A stretch of DNA of 64,000 nucleotides from Mycolicibacterium sp. ND9-15 (GCF_035918395.1 NZ_CP142362.1:4625501-4689500); one strand, 5' to 3'; numbered from the stretch's first letter, positions 18,238 to 27,929 are shown. Program-made: numbers and translations. Notes: generated from the sequence alone by a model not told the origin.

Positions 18238-20004
18238 ATGGAGGAGATCTCTCAGCGGTTCGTCGAGAGCTCGGACGACGTGCGGATCGCGGTCTACGAA
18301 GACGGCAATGCCGACGGTGCCACCCTGGTGCTCCTGCACGGGTGGCCGGACTCGCACGTGCTGTGGGACGGCATCGTGCCGCTGCTGGCCGAGCGCTTCC
18401 GTATCGTGCGATACGACAACCGTGGGGTCGGCAAATCGACTGTGCCCAAGCGTGTTTCGGCCTATCGCATGTCGCAGTACGCCGATGACTTCGAGGCCGT
18501 CGTCAGCGCCGTCAGCCCTGGGCAACCCGTGCACGTCATCGCCCACGACTGGGGTTCGGCAGCCATGTGGGAGTACCTGGCCCGGCCGGGCGCCGGTGAC
18601 CGCGTCGCATCGTTCACGTCGATCTCCGGCCCCAGCATCGACCACCTGAACCGCTTCATCACCGGCAGCGTGATGCGCCCGTGGCGACCGCGCCGGTTCG
18701 TGCGTGCGCTGAGCCAGTTCCTGTCCTTTGCCTACATGGGACTCTTGTCGATCCCGGGCGTGGCCCCGTTGGCCGTGCGCGGTTTCGTCGCGGAGGTGGT
18801 CCGGCAGATCCTGCTGGTGCGGGACGGTATTCCGCACGAGCAACTGAACCATTCCGCGACCTACAAGGACGATGCTGCGAAGAGCGTCAAGGTCTACGGC
18901 GCCAACTACTGGCGGTCGATGAAGCCGGAACGGCCGGACCACCACGTCGACGTCCCGGTACAGCTCATCGTCAACGTCAAGGATCCGTTCGTGCGGCCCT
19001 ACGTCTACGACGACACCAAGCACTGGGTGGCGCGGCTGTGGCGTCGCGACATCCGCGCCGGGCACTGGTCGCCGATGTCGCACCCGGAGGCGATCGCCCG
19101 GTCGGTCGAGCAGCTCGTCGACTTCCTCGACGGCAACCCCCCGGCGCGCGAACTGCTCCGCGCACAGGTGGGTCGGCCGCGCGAATATTTCGGTGACACA
19201 CTGGTTTCGGTTACCGGCGCGGGTAGCGGTATCGGTCGCGAGACGGCGCTTGCATTCGCGCGCGAGGGTGCCGAGATCGTCGTCAGCGATGTCGACGAGG
19301 GCACCGTCAAGGAGACCGCGGCCCAGATCGCAGCGCGAGGAGGCATCGCGCACGCGTACACCGTCGACGTGTCCGACGCCGACGCTGTCGAACGGTTCGC
19401 CGACCGGGTGTGCGCCGAACACGGAGTGCCCGACATCGTGGTGAACAACGCGGGTGTCGGGCACGCCGGCATGTTCCTCGACACGCCGCGTGCGGAGTAC
19501 GACCGGGTGTTGGCCATCAACTTCGGCGGAGTCGTCAACTGCTGCAGGTCTTTTGGGCGCAAACTTGTCGACCGCGGGTTGGGCGGGCACGTCGTCAACA
19601 TCTCCTCGATGGCGGCCTACTCGCCGCAGCAGTCGATGAACGCCTACGCCACCAGCAAGGCGGCGGTGTTCATGTTCGGCGACTGCCTGCGCGCCGAACT
19701 GGACCAAGCCGGCGTCGGCCTGACGACGGTGTGCCCCGGCGTGATCGACACCAACATCGTCCGCACCACCCGGTTCGACGCCCCCGCAGGCAAGAGGGAC
19801 AAGGTCGAAGCCCGTCGCGCCCAACTCGTGACGGCGTTCTCCAGGCGCCGGTACGGTCCCGACAAAGTCGCCAACGCGATCGTCTCCGCGGTCAAGAAGA
19901 ACAAACCGATCCGCCCGGTCGCCCCGGAGGCGCACATCGTCTACGGGGTCGCGCACCTACTCCCGCCGGTGATGCGCAGCACCGCGCGCGGCAAGGTCGT
20001 CTAA
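18238..20004 (+). CDS. ephD: EphD: epoxide hydrolase-SDR fusion
   Basis: 588 residues with two enzymes in one chain. Residues 1-300 are an alpha/beta-hydrolase: LLHGWPDS oxyanion region, nucleophile Asp in HDWGSAAMWE, and the general-base His in AGHWSPMSHPE. Residues about 320-588 are a short-chain dehydrogenase: TGAGSGIG, NNAGVGHAG, and the Y-x3-K site YATSK. M. tuberculosis EphD acts on epoxy-mycolic acids. The ATG at 18238 has GGGAGG four bases upstream, and TACGGT (18201-18206) is a likely -10. It ends three bases from the opposing pepB stop. Confidence 0.93.
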   Translation: MEEISQRFVESSDDVRIAVYEDGNADGATLVLLHGWPDSHVLWDGIVPLLAERFRIVRYDNRGVGKSTVPKRVSAYRMSQYADDFEAVVSAVSPGQPVHVIAHDWGSAAMWEYLARPGAGDRVASFTSISGPSIDHLNRFITGSVMRPWRPRRFVRALSQFLSFAYMGLLSIPGVAPLAVRGFVAEVVRQILLVRDGIPHEQLNHSATYKDDAAKSVKVYGANYWRSMKPERPDHHVDVPVQLIVNVKDPFVRPYVYDDTKHWVARLWRRDIRAGHWSPMSHPEAIARSVEQLVDFLDGNPPARELLRAQVGRPREYFGDTLVSVTGAGSGIGRETALAFAREGAEIVVSDVDEGTVKETAAQIAARGGIAHAYTVDVSDADAVERFADRVCAEHGVPDIVVNNAGVGHAGMFLDTPRAEYDRVLAINFGGVVNCCRSFGRKLVDRGLGGHVVNISSMAAYSPQQSMNAYATSKAAVFMFGDCLRAELDQAGVGLTTVCPGVIDTNIVRTTRFDAPAGKRDKVEARRAQLVTAFSRRRYGPDKVANAIVSAVKKNKPIRPVAPEAHIVYGVAHLLPPVMRSTARGKVV

Positions 20005-20007
20005 CGG

Positions 20008-21525
20008 CTAGCCGCTCGCGGCGATATCCTCCAGGACCGCGAACATCGTGCGCGTCGGCACACCGGTACCGCCCTTGCCGGTGTAGCCCCACGGCCCTCC
20101 GGTGTTGTACGCCGGGCCCGCGATGTCGACGTGCGCCCACTGCACGCCCTCGGGCACGAACTCGCGCAGGTACGTGCCTGCCACGAGCATGCCGGCGTAC
20201 CGGGAACCGCTGACGTTGGCCAGGTCGGCGACCGTCGACTTGAGGTCGTCTTTGAGTTCCTCGGGCAACGGCATCGGCCAGGCGTTCTCCCCGACGGCCT
20301 GCGAAATATGCGCCACCCGGTCGCGGAACTCCTCACTGCCCATGACCCCCGGTGTGCGGGCGCCGAGCGCGACGGTCTGGGCGCCGGTGAGCGTCGAGGT
20401 CTCGATCAAGTAGTCCGGCTTGTCCTCGCCGGCCCGCGCGATCGCGTCGGCCAGGATCAGCCTGCCCTCCGCGTCGGTGTTGAGCACCTCGACCGTGGTG
20501 CCGCCGTACTGGGTCAGCACGTCGCCGGGACGCTGCGCGGTCGACGAGGGCATGTTCTCGGCCATCGGAACCGTGGCGATGACATCGATCGGCAGTTTCT
20601 GCTTCGCCGCCAGCACCACGGTGGCGATGACAGCCGCGGCGCCGCCCATGTCCGAGGTCATGTGGTGCATGTTCGCCGCGGGCTTGATCGAGATACCGCC
20701 GGTGTCGAACGTGATGCCCTTACCGACCAGGGCGACCTTCTTGCCTTTGCGTTTCGCGCCCTTGTGGGTCAACCGAACCAGTCGCGGTGGGCGTGACGAA
20801 CCCTTGCCGACGCCGACGATGCCGCCATAACCCGCTTTCTCCAGCGCCTTCTCGTCGAGGATCTCCACGCCCAGACCCACCGCGTCTCCCAAAGCCTTTG
20901 CCCGCTGGGCGAACTCGGCGGGAAAGAGGTGGCTCGGAGGGGTGTTGACCAGATCGCGAGCGGTGGCCACCGCGGTCGCGATGTCGGCCGCCCGCTGCGC
21001 GGAGTCCCTGCCCGATCTGGTACCCGAGGCCAACGCGATGATCTCGCGCAGGCCGGCGTCCTTGGGGGCGGTCTTGTCGCTGCGGAAATCGCTGAACCGG
21101 TAGGCGCCGAGGATCAATCCCTCGACCGCGGCGGTCAGGTCGAGATCCGACAGCGTGGTCAGGACCGCCTCGGAGCCGTTGAGCGACCGGGCCGCCACCC
21201 CGGCGGCGCGGCGGATCAGGTCCGCTGGGTAACTGTCGCGTGACTTGCCGAGCCCGACCGCCAACACGCTGGCCACCGAAAGGGACGGCGCGACGACGCG
21301 GGTCACCTGCTCGCTGCCGGCCTTGGCGCCGAGCGCCTCCAGCGCGCCCTCGATATCCGTGACCGCCGCGGCGTCGAGGAACGGGCTCGACACCACCTTC
21401 GCCGAGGAGTCGTCGTCCCCGTTCACCACGGGCACGATCAGCACCGGGGCGCCGTCTTTGCCTTTGCGTAACGACGAGCTGACGGTGACGGCAGGGGCCT
21501 GGTATCCGGCGGTTGCAGGGCTCAC
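20008..21525 (-). CDS. pepB: Cytosolic leucyl aminopeptidase (M17)
   Basis: 505 residues. The M17 catalytic core is complete: LVGKGITFDTGGISIKPA (metal-binding Lys and Asp), MHHMTSDMGGAAAVI, and the signature NTDAEGRLILADA. It removes N-terminal residues from peptides with two metal ions, normally as a hexamer. The start is GTG at 21525: TAGGGT (21539-21534) ends eight bases before it, in the 17-base gap after the cyclase gene, so a leaderless or nearly leaderless mRNA is likely. The longer open frame upstream overlaps the cyclase gene and is not used. Confidence 0.94.
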   Translation of the reverse strand: MSPATAGYQAPAVTVSSSLRKGKDGAPVLIVPVVNGDDDSSAKVVSSPFLDAAAVTDIEGALEALGAKAGSEQVTRVVAPSLSVASVLAVGLGKSRDSYPADLIRRAAGVAARSLNGSEAVLTTLSDLDLTAAVEGLILGAYRFSDFRSDKTAPKDAGLREIIALASGTRSGRDSAQRAADIATAVATARDLVNTPPSHLFPAEFAQRAKALGDAVGLGVEILDEKALEKAGYGGIVGVGKGSSRPPRLVRLTHKGAKRKGKKVALVGKGITFDTGGISIKPAANMHHMTSDMGGAAAVIATVVLAAKQKLPIDVIATVPMAENMPSSTAQRPGDVLTQYGGTTVEVLNTDAEGRLILADAIARAGEDKPDYLIETSTLTGAQTVALGARTPGVMGSEEFRDRVAHISQAVGENAWPMPLPEELKDDLKSTVADLANVSGSRYAGMLVAGTYLREFVPEGVQWAHVDIAGPAYNTGGPWGYTGKGGTGVPTRTMFAVLEDIAASG

Positions 21526-21542
21526 GAACCCCAACCCTAGCT

Positions 21543-22634
21543 TCAGCCCCCGACATGGAGGTCGTAGGCCGTGACCGGACCCTCGAAGCCCTTGAGTGTC
21601 AATGGATCCAGCGGGGTCGCGGGCCGGTCGGGCAGCGCGTCGCGCACATCGGCAGCGGCGAGGATCTGACCGGGCGTCGCGGCGCTCACCAGCCGCGCGG
21701 CCAGGTTGACCGGGGTGCCGAAGTAATCTCCGCCGATCGCCAGCACCGAGCCGTACCCCAGGCCGGCCCGTATCCCCAGGCCGGCCTCGCGTGCCCGCGG
21801 ATATTCGACGAGATCGGTGGCCACGTCGACCAGCTGCGCGGGGGCCGGCGCCACCCACATCACCTCATCGCCGATGAACTTCACCACCCGGCCGCCGTCG
21901 GCGTGCACCACATCGCTCACCGCGCCACTGAACTCGACCAGCAGATCGGACAACTCGGTCGGGCTGAGCCGCTGAGTCAGCACCGTGAAGCCGGACAGAT
22001 CGGCGAACCCGACTCCGCAGGTGACCATGGCCGACGCATCATGGACCACGGCCTCGAAGTAGGCCCGGGCGCTGGCGATGTGGTGACGCCACACCGAATC
22101 CATCAACGCCGAGATTCCCGGCACGAGCTCGGCAACCGCGCGGTGAGCCCGTGCCGTGGTGAGCTCGTCGCGACTGTGCCCCAGCAGCAGGTCGGGCTGT
22201 GCCTGCCGGATCATCGTCCCGCTGGCCTCGGCCAGGCGCGCCATCGTCGCGCCGATGATCCGCAGGAAATTCAGCGCCGCGTCGGCGCCGATCATCGCGC
22301 TGATCGTCCGCCAGGACGCCAGCGCGTCGACGTCGGCTTGGCTCAGCGCCGGCAGGTCGAGGTCGCTCACCGTCAGCCCGAGCGCCTGCCAGGCACGGGC
22401 CAGGTCGGCGAGCGGTACGCCCAGCCGCTCGGCGACCGCGCGCAGGCTGTGGGTGGGGCGCCCCGACCACTGCAGCACGTCGCCGGCGAGGCCGAAGAGC
22501 CGGCCGCGGCGCTCGGCGTCGACCATGTCCTCGGCGGTGAACCCCAGCGAGTCGAGGTAGGCGATGAGCCCGGCCCGTCCGTGGGCGTCGGCGATCCCCG
22601 CAGCTTCCAGCGCGTCGAGGTCGACCACCCGCAC
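21543..22634 (-). CDS. Class III adenylate/guanylate cyclase (Rv2212-like)
   Basis: 363 residues. The N-terminal half (about 1-190) is a helical regulatory region; in M. tuberculosis Rv2212 this part is pH- and lipid-responsive. The C-terminal cyclase domain has GVGFADLSGFTVLTQ (first metal Asp), VVKFIGDEVMW (substrate Lys and second metal Asp) and DYFGTPVNLAARL (Asn and Arg of the transition-state site), so all key residues are in place. It makes cAMP by family precedent. The start is GTG at 22634. It is divergent from gcvT across a 39-base gap. Confidence 0.9.
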   Translation of the reverse strand: MRVVDLDALEAAGIADAHGRAGLIAYLDSLGFTAEDMVDAERRGRLFGLAGDVLQWSGRPTHSLRAVAERLGVPLADLARAWQALGLTVSDLDLPALSQADVDALASWRTISAMIGADAALNFLRIIGATMARLAEASGTMIRQAQPDLLLGHSRDELTTARAHRAVAELVPGISALMDSVWRHHIASARAYFEAVVHDASAMVTCGVGFADLSGFTVLTQRLSPTELSDLLVEFSGAVSDVVHADGGRVVKFIGDEVMWVAPAPAQLVDVATDLVEYPRAREAGLGIRAGLGYGSVLAIGGDYFGTPVNLAARLVSAATPGQILAAADVRDALPDRPATPLDPLTLKGFEGPVTAYDLHVGG

Positions 22635-22673
22635 AAGTGTGCCAACTGGGCGGCTCCCTTAGGGTGGATCGGC

Positions 22674-23792
22674 GTGACACACGCTGAGATGAACAACGTG
22701 TCGAGAGGCCCGTTGGAAGAGCGCCACCGTGAACTGGGGGCCAGCTTCGCGGAGTTCGGCGGCTGGCTGATGCCGGTCTCGTACGCGGGTACGGTCAGCG
22801 AGCACACCGCGACCCGTACCTCGGTCGGGCTGTTCGACGTCAGCCATCTGGGCAAGGCGTCGGTGCGCGGACCCGGCGCCGCCGAGTACATCAACTCGAC
22901 CCTCACCAACGACCTGGGCCGCATCGGCCCGGGCAAGGCGCAATACACCTTGTGCTGCACCGATGTAGGCGGGGTCGCCGGTGTCATAGACGACCTCATC
23001 GCTTACTACGTCTCCGACGACGAGATCTTCCTGGTGCCCAATGCCGCAAACACCGCCGCGGTCGTCGAAGCGCTGTGGGAGCGAGCGCCGGCCGGCCTGA
23101 CGATCACCGACGAACACCGGTCCTACGCGGTGCTCGCGGTTCAGGGGCCGAAATCGGCCCGGGTGGTCGGCGCGCTGGGGTTACCGACCGACATGGATTA
23201 CATGGGCTACGCCGACGCCGAGTTCGACGGAGTGCCCGTGCGGGTCTGCCGCACCGGCTACACCGGCGAGCACGGCTACGAACTGCTGCCCTCCTGGGAC
23301 CGCGCGACTGTGGTGTTCGACGCACTCCTCGAGGCGGTCACGGCGGCGGGTGGCGAGCCTGCGGGTCTCGGCGCCCGCGACACCCTGCGCACCGAGATGG
23401 GCTATCCGCTGCACGGTCACGAGCTCTCGCTGAACTTCTCGCCGCTAGAGGCGCGCTGCGGTTGGGCCATCGGCTGGCGCAAGGACGCGTTCTGGGGGCG
23501 CGAGGCGTTGCTGGCCGAGAAGGAGCGCGGCCCACGTCGACTCCTGCGCGGGCTGAAGGCGGTCGGGAGGGGAGTGTTGCGCGCGGACCTCGCGGTGCTC
23601 GACGGTGACCGTCAGGTGGGCGTGACGACGTCGGGAACCTTTTCTCCCACGCTGAAAGCCGGCATCGCGCTAGCCCTCATCGACACCGCCGCCGACATCG
23701 CCGACGGACACCGGGTCACGGTCGACGTCCGCGGCCGCGCCGTCGAGTGCGAGGTGCTCAAGCCGCCGTTCATCGAGGCAAAAACCCGGTAG
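22674..23792 (+). CDS. gcvT: Glycine cleavage system T protein (aminomethyltransferase)
   Basis: 372 residues, the tetrahydrofolate-dependent component of glycine cleavage. Conserved stretches include GPLEERHRELGASFAEFGGWLMPV, FDVSHLGK, the YTGEHGYEL motif, GLGARDTLRTEMGYPLHGHE and the late TSGTFSPTL. gcvP and gcvH are not nearby, so the system is split, as in M. tuberculosis. The start is GTG at 22674: TAGGGT (22660-22665) ends eight bases before it. An ATG at 22689 is the alternative and would drop five residues. Confidence 0.95.
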   Translation: MTHAEMNNVSRGPLEERHRELGASFAEFGGWLMPVSYAGTVSEHTATRTSVGLFDVSHLGKASVRGPGAAEYINSTLTNDLGRIGPGKAQYTLCCTDVGGVAGVIDDLIAYYVSDDEIFLVPNAANTAAVVEALWERAPAGLTITDEHRSYAVLAVQGPKSARVVGALGLPTDMDYMGYADAEFDGVPVRVCRTGYTGEHGYELLPSWDRATVVFDALLEAVTAAGGEPAGLGARDTLRTEMGYPLHGHELSLNFSPLEARCGWAIGWRKDAFWGREALLAEKERGPRRLLRGLKAVGRGVLRADLAVLDGDRQVGVTTSGTFSPTLKAGIALALIDTAADIADGHRVTVDVRGRAVECEVLKPPFIEAKTR

Positions 23793-23815
23793 CGGTGCAG
23801 ATATACAATCGCTGC

Positions 23816-24922
23816 ATGACTGACGGCCCCCTCGAGTTCACGGTTGAGCGCAACGCGAACCCGGCGAACGACGAGGTACGGGCGTCGATCCTGGCCAATC
23901 CCGGATTCGGGCACTACCACACCGATTACATGGTCTCGATCGATTACGTCGAGGGTGACGGCTGGCACAACGCGCGCGTAACCCCGTACGGCCCGATCGA
24001 ACTCGACCCGTCGGCAATCGTGCTGCATTACGCGCAGGAGATCTTCGAGGGTCTCAAGGCGTATCGCTGGGCCGACGGCTCGGTGGTGTCGTTTCGGCCC
24101 GAGGCCAACGCGCGCAGGCTACGCATGTCGGCGCGCCGGCTGGCGATCCCAGAACTGCCCGAGGACGTCTTCATCGAGTCGCTGCGTCAGATGATCGCCG
24201 TCGACGAGCGATGGGTCCCGCCCGCCGGTGGGGAGGAATCGCTGTATCTGCGGCCGTTCGTGTTCGCCACCGAGCCCGGACTCGGGGTGCGCCCGGCAAC
24301 CCAGTACCGCTACATGGTCATCGCCTCACCCGCGGGCGCCTACTTCAAGGGCGGTATCAAACCGGTCAGCGTGTGGCTGTCCACCGAGTACGTGCGGGCC
24401 TGCCCCGGTGGCACCGGCGCGGCGAAATTCGGTGGCAACTACGCCGCTTCGCTGCTCGCACAGGCTCAAGCGGCGGACAACGACTGCGACCAGGTGGTGT
24501 GGCTGGACGCCGCCGAACGACGGTACGTCGAAGAGATGGGCGGGATGAACCTGTTCTTCGTGTTCGGCAGCGGCGGGTCGGCACGGCTGGTCACTCCCGA
24601 GCTGAGCGGCTCGATCCTGCCGGGGGTGACACGGGATTCGTTGCTGCAGTTGGCAACCGATGCCGGTTTCGCCGTCGAGGAGCGCAAGATCGACGTGGAA
24701 GAATGGCAGAAGAAGGCGGCCGCGGGCGAGATAACCGAGGTATTCGCCTGTGGGACCGCGGCGGTCATCACGCCGGTCGCTCGGGTCAAGCACGCCGACG
24801 GTGAGTTCGGCATCGCCGACGGCGGGCCGGGGGAGATCACGATGGCGCTGCGCGACACGCTGACCGGGATTCAGCGCGGCACGTTCGCCGACACGCACGG
24901 CTGGATGGCCCGGCTCGGCTGA
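23816..24922 (+). CDS. ilvE: Branched-chain amino acid aminotransferase
   Basis: A 368-residue PLP enzyme of fold class IV that interconverts leucine, isoleucine or valine with their keto acids. The catalytic lysine is in GTGAAKFGGNYAASL; LRPFVFATEPGLGV and EEMGGMNLFFV are also typical. The ATG at 23816 has TACAAT (23804-23809) six bases upstream, a leaderless promoter lying just after the gcvT stop, so transcription is probably independent of gcvT. It is convergent with cobS with a nine-base gap. Confidence 0.96.
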   Translation: MTDGPLEFTVERNANPANDEVRASILANPGFGHYHTDYMVSIDYVEGDGWHNARVTPYGPIELDPSAIVLHYAQEIFEGLKAYRWADGSVVSFRPEANARRLRMSARRLAIPELPEDVFIESLRQMIAVDERWVPPAGGEESLYLRPFVFATEPGLGVRPATQYRYMVIASPAGAYFKGGIKPVSVWLSTEYVRACPGGTGAAKFGGNYAASLLAQAQAADNDCDQVVWLDAAERRYVEEMGGMNLFFVFGSGGSARLVTPELSGSILPGVTRDSLLQLATDAGFAVEERKIDVEEWQKKAAAGEITEVFACGTAAVITPVARVKHADGEFGIADGGPGEITMALRDTLTGIQRGTFADTHGWMARLG

Positions 24923-24931
24923 GCCTGGCCG

Positions 24932-25654
24932 TCAGCGGATGGCGAGGCCCAGCGCGGCGACGGTGGTCGTGACTTCGATCGCGGCGCCGAGTACGTCGCC
25001 GGTGAGGCCGCCGAAGCGCCGGACACAGTGAGCCACCAGCAGCGCCCCGCACGACAGCGCGACGACGACGGCCAGCGGCCCCTGCCACGGTCGTGAACCG
25101 GCGATGACGGCCAACGCCGCGACCGCGACGACCCACGCGACGATCACCGCGACCGATTGGGTGCCGGCGACCCGACCACCCAGCGAACTGCCCTCAGCGG
25201 CGGGCACGCCACGCCTGCAGGCCAGCACCGCCGCGACGCGCCCCGACATGACCGCCACGACCAGCCCGACGGCAGTCAAGCTGGTGAAGGCGAAAGCCTG
25301 GATGAGGACCGCGACCACCACTGCGGCCACGCCGAACGGGCCGGCCGAGCCGTCACGCATCACCTCGAGGGCCCGCTGCGGCGGGCCGTAACAGCCCAGG
25401 CCGTCGACGGTGTCGGCGAGCCCGTCGATGTGCAGGCCACGGGTCACCACCAGCACCGTCGCCACCGCGAGCACACCGGCCAGCGGTCCGGGTCCGAACG
25501 CCCAGGATGCCGCCCAGAGCGTGGCGGCGGCCAGCCCACCGATCGCCGCGCCCGCCACCGGGAGAGCCGTCAGCGCCCCTGGGCCGACGGCCGCCGTGGC
25601 GCGCACCGGTGCGACGGTCCCGAATGCGAACGCCCCTGCAAGCGATCGGATCAC
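24932..25654 (-). CDS. cobS: Adenosylcobinamide-GDP ribazoletransferase
   Basis: A 240-residue, strongly hydrophobic protein (about six membrane helices) joining the activated cobinamide to alpha-ribazole, the last assembly step of adenosylcobalamin. The family motif HIDGLADTVDGLGCYG (acidic residues for metal) and the downstream RALEVMRDGSAGPFGVAAVV are clear. The GTG at 25654 lies three bases after the cobT stop. It is the third gene of a tight cobU-cobT-cobS operon. Confidence 0.93.
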   Translation of the reverse strand: MIRSLAGAFAFGTVAPVRATAAVGPGALTALPVAGAAIGGLAAATLWAASWAFGPGPLAGVLAVATVLVVTRGLHIDGLADTVDGLGCYGPPQRALEVMRDGSAGPFGVAAVVVAVLIQAFAFTSLTAVGLVVAVMSGRVAAVLACRRGVPAAEGSSLGGRVAGTQSVAVIVAWVVAVAALAVIAGSRPWQGPLAVVVALSCGALLVAHCVRRFGGLTGDVLGAAIEVTTTVAALGLAIR

Positions 25655-25657
25655 GAG

Positions 25658-26716
25658 CTAGCACTCCTCGCGTGGGCGGGTGACGACGCACGCCTCCTCG
25701 AACGTGGCCATCGACGTCAGCGTGGCCACCGCGGCCCGCACGATGGACAGCGCGATCGCTGCCCCGGTGCCCTCGCCGAGGTGCATCCCCATGTCGACGA
25801 TCGGCTCGAGGCCGAGGCGGCTCAGGGCCACCGCATGTGCGGGCTCGGTGGACAGGTGGCCCGCCTGCCACCACTGACGGGCACCCGGCGCGAGGCGCTC
25901 GGCGAGCAACGCCGCCGCCGTCACCACCAGTCCGTCGAGGAGTAGCGGTGTGCGACGCACCGCCGCCTGGGCACAGAAGCCTGCCATCGCCGCGAGATCC
26001 GCGCCCCCGCAGATGCGCAGGAGCGCAACGGGATCGGTGACGCTGTGCCGACACCGATACAGCGCGTCCCGGACCGCCGCGGTCTTGCGCGCCCAGCCCG
26101 CGTCGTCGACGCCCGTACCGCGGCCCACCACGACGACCGGCTCGGTGTCGGTGAGTGCGGCGACCAAAGCCGTTGCGGGAGTGGTGTTCCCGATTCCCAT
26201 ATCGCCGGCGATCAGCAGGTCGGCCCCGGCGTCGACCTCGTCGTCGGCGATGCGGCGGCCGGCCTCCAGCGCGGCGGTCAGTTCGTCCGGGCTCAGGGCG
26301 TCCTCGACGGCGATGTTGCCACTGCTGCGGCGCACCTTGTGCGCGCCGATCGACGGTGACTGCGGTTCATCGGTGTCGACGGCGATGTCGACCACCCGCA
26401 CGCTCGCGCCCGCGACCTCGGCGAGCACGTTGATCGCGGCACCGCCGGCGTCGAAGTTCGCGACCATCTGTGCGGTGACGTCGGACGGATAGGCCGAGAC
26501 ACCCGCCGCCGCGACACCGTGGTCACCGGCGAACACCACCACCCGGGCCCGCTTCAACGGCCGCGGCGGACATGCGCCCTGGCACGATGCGACCCACACC
26601 GAGAGGTCCTCGAGCCTGCCCAGCGAACCGGCCGGCTTGATGAGTTGGTCCTGGCGTGCCCGCGCTGCGGCGGCCACCTCCGCGTCGGGAGCCACGACGG
26701 CCGAAAAGTCCGTCAC
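25658..26716 (-). CDS. cobT: Nicotinate-nucleotide-dimethylbenzimidazole phosphoribosyltransferase
   Basis: 352 residues. CobT makes alpha-ribazole phosphate for the lower ligand of cobalamin. Visible motifs are IKPAGSLGRLEDL, VFAGDHGVAAAGVSAYP, DMGIGNTTPATAL and the end motif MGMHLGEGTGAAIAL with the catalytic Glu. The GTG at 26716 overlaps the cobU stop (GTGA); the longer frame upstream overlaps cobU and is discarded. It supplies the substrate for CobS, encoded next in the operon. Confidence 0.95.
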   Translation of the reverse strand: MTDFSAVVAPDAEVAAAARARQDQLIKPAGSLGRLEDLSVWVASCQGACPPRPLKRARVVVFAGDHGVAAAGVSAYPSDVTAQMVANFDAGGAAINVLAEVAGASVRVVDIAVDTDEPQSPSIGAHKVRRSSGNIAVEDALSPDELTAALEAGRRIADDEVDAGADLLIAGDMGIGNTTPATALVAALTDTEPVVVVGRGTGVDDAGWARKTAAVRDALYRCRHSVTDPVALLRICGGADLAAMAGFCAQAAVRRTPLLLDGLVVTAAALLAERLAPGARQWWQAGHLSTEPAHAVALSRLGLEPIVDMGMHLGEGTGAAIALSIVRAAVATLTSMATFEEACVVTRPREEC

Positions 26717-27243
26717 GCCCGCTCCTTCACCGGAAGCGGTTGCCCGGCGATGACCAGCACCACCCGGTCGCACACCGTGGCCAGCCGCTGGTTGAGAGCA
26801 CCCAGTTCGTCGGCGAATCGGCGGCCCGCGGCCGTCGCCGGTACGACGGTCAGCCCGACCTCGGGGCTGACCACCGCCAGTGGCGCCGAAAACCCGCCGA
26901 CCGCGTCGAGCAGGTCGTCGACGTCCGTGGCGATCGAGCCATCGGTCCAAGCGCCCGACCGGTCCATCGCCGCGGTCAGCCAGGAACCGATGTCGTCGAC
27001 CAGGGTTGCGATGGGCTCGGTACGCAAACACGTTGCGACGTCTGTGGTTTCGACGGTTGACCACCGGCCCTGCCGACGCGCTCGGTGCGCGGCCACCCGG
27101 GCCGCCCACTCGGGGTCGCCGACGGGCTCCGGCCCGGTGGCGAGGTAGCGCACCGGTTGCGGGTCGGTCGCCTCGTCGGCCAGCGCCGCCTCGGCCCACC
27201 GCGACTTACCCGACCGGATGCCGCCGAGCACCAGGGTGCGCAC
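26713..27243 (-). CDS. cobU: Adenosylcobinamide kinase / guanylyltransferase
   Basis: 176 residues with an N-terminal P-loop, GGIRSGKS, and the family pattern YLATG, HRARRQ..W.T.E and VVSPEVGLTVVP. It phosphorylates and guanylylates adenosylcobinamide, producing the second CobS substrate. GTG start at 27243. In M. tuberculosis cobU is, as I recall, elsewhere (Rv0254c), whereas here all three nucleotide-loop genes are together and overlap or nearly abut. Confidence 0.92.
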   Translation of the reverse strand: MRTLVLGGIRSGKSRWAEAALADEATDPQPVRYLATGPEPVGDPEWAARVAAHRARRQGRWSTVETTDVATCLRTEPIATLVDDIGSWLTAAMDRSGAWTDGSIATDVDDLLDAVGGFSAPLAVVSPEVGLTVVPATAAGRRFADELGALNQRLATVCDRVVLVIAGQPLPVKERA

Positions 27244-27248
27244 CGGTC

Positions 27249-27929
27249 TCAGGTGACCTGGTCGCCGCGGTTCACCTGCGGGCGTGGTGCGCGCATGCGG
27301 CGCAGCTGCGAGGCGCGGCTGGCCGCGTAGAAACCGAGCTTCCAGCCGCCTTCGGTGTTGTCGGGGAACTTCTCGTCGACCAGGCGGTTGACCCGGCGCC
27401 CGATGACGAAGCCGTCGATCACCATGATGACCACGAGCACGAGCATCGCGGGGGAGAGCAGGCGCTGCACCTGCACTGAAGGCACCGCCAGCATCACGAA
27501 GATCAGGCCCAGCGCCGACGGCATGAACAGCCCGAGCACGTTGCGCCGGGCGTCCACCACGTCGCGCACATAGCGGCGCACCGGCCCCTGGTCCCGCGGC
27601 AGCAGGTAGGCCTCTTCGCCGGCCATCATCTTCTCGCGGCGGTCGGACATCTGCTCGCGGCGTGCCGCCTTCTCCGCGCGGCGCTCCTCGCGGGTCATCT
27701 TGGTGCGCATCTCTTTGCGGCGCTTGCGCGCCTCGGCGGCCGTCATCGGCGCGGGCGACACAGGTCCGCGCTTGCGACTGGCCTGGGCGCGTTTGGGGGT
27801 CGGCCTGCCCTTGGGCGGGGTGGTGCCGGCGGGCTTGGCATCGTCGTAGGGCTCAGTCTCGACCGTGTCGTCGGACACACCGGTGTCCGATTCGGGTTGC
27901 TTGTCTTTCTTACGGCCCAGCAGGTTCAC
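27249..27929 (-). CDS. DUF3043 membrane protein (Rv2206-like)
   Basis: 226 residues. An acidic then strongly basic, charged N-terminal half (about 1-110, rich in KR and EE, probably coiled or disordered) leads to YLLPRDQGPVRRYVRDVVDARRN and two close membrane helices (LGLFMPSALGLIFVMLAVPSV; LLSPAMLVLVVIMVIDGFVIG), then a short cytoplasmic tail. The pattern fits DUF3043, an actinobacterial family of unknown role. The GTG at 27929 is followed by a gene order that places it just upstream of cobU (six-base gap), so it may share the cob transcript. Confidence 0.82.
   Translation of the reverse strand: MNLLGRKKDKQPESDTGVSDDTVETEPYDDAKPAGTTPPKGRPTPKRAQASRKRGPVSPAPMTAAEARKRRKEMRTKMTREERRAEKAARREQMSDRREKMMAGEEAYLLPRDQGPVRRYVRDVVDARRNVLGLFMPSALGLIFVMLAVPSVQVQRLLSPAMLVLVVIMVIDGFVIGRRVNRLVDEKFPDNTEGGWKLGFYAASRASQLRRMRAPRPQVNRGDQVT

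Noticed and set aside
18220..19956. A 578-residue minus-strand ORF opposite ephD
   Set aside because: Antisense shadow; ephD has two full catalytic domains on the plus strand.
21513..22673. Long N-terminal extension of gcvT in frame
   Set aside because: It lies opposite the cyclase gene and upstream of the TAGGGT promoter; GcvT homologues begin at the GPLEERHRELG region.
24932..27929. Possible cobalamin riboswitch before the cob genes
   Set aside because: cobU is preceded by only six bases after the DUF3043 gene, and no conserved cobalamin box was seen upstream of that gene either.
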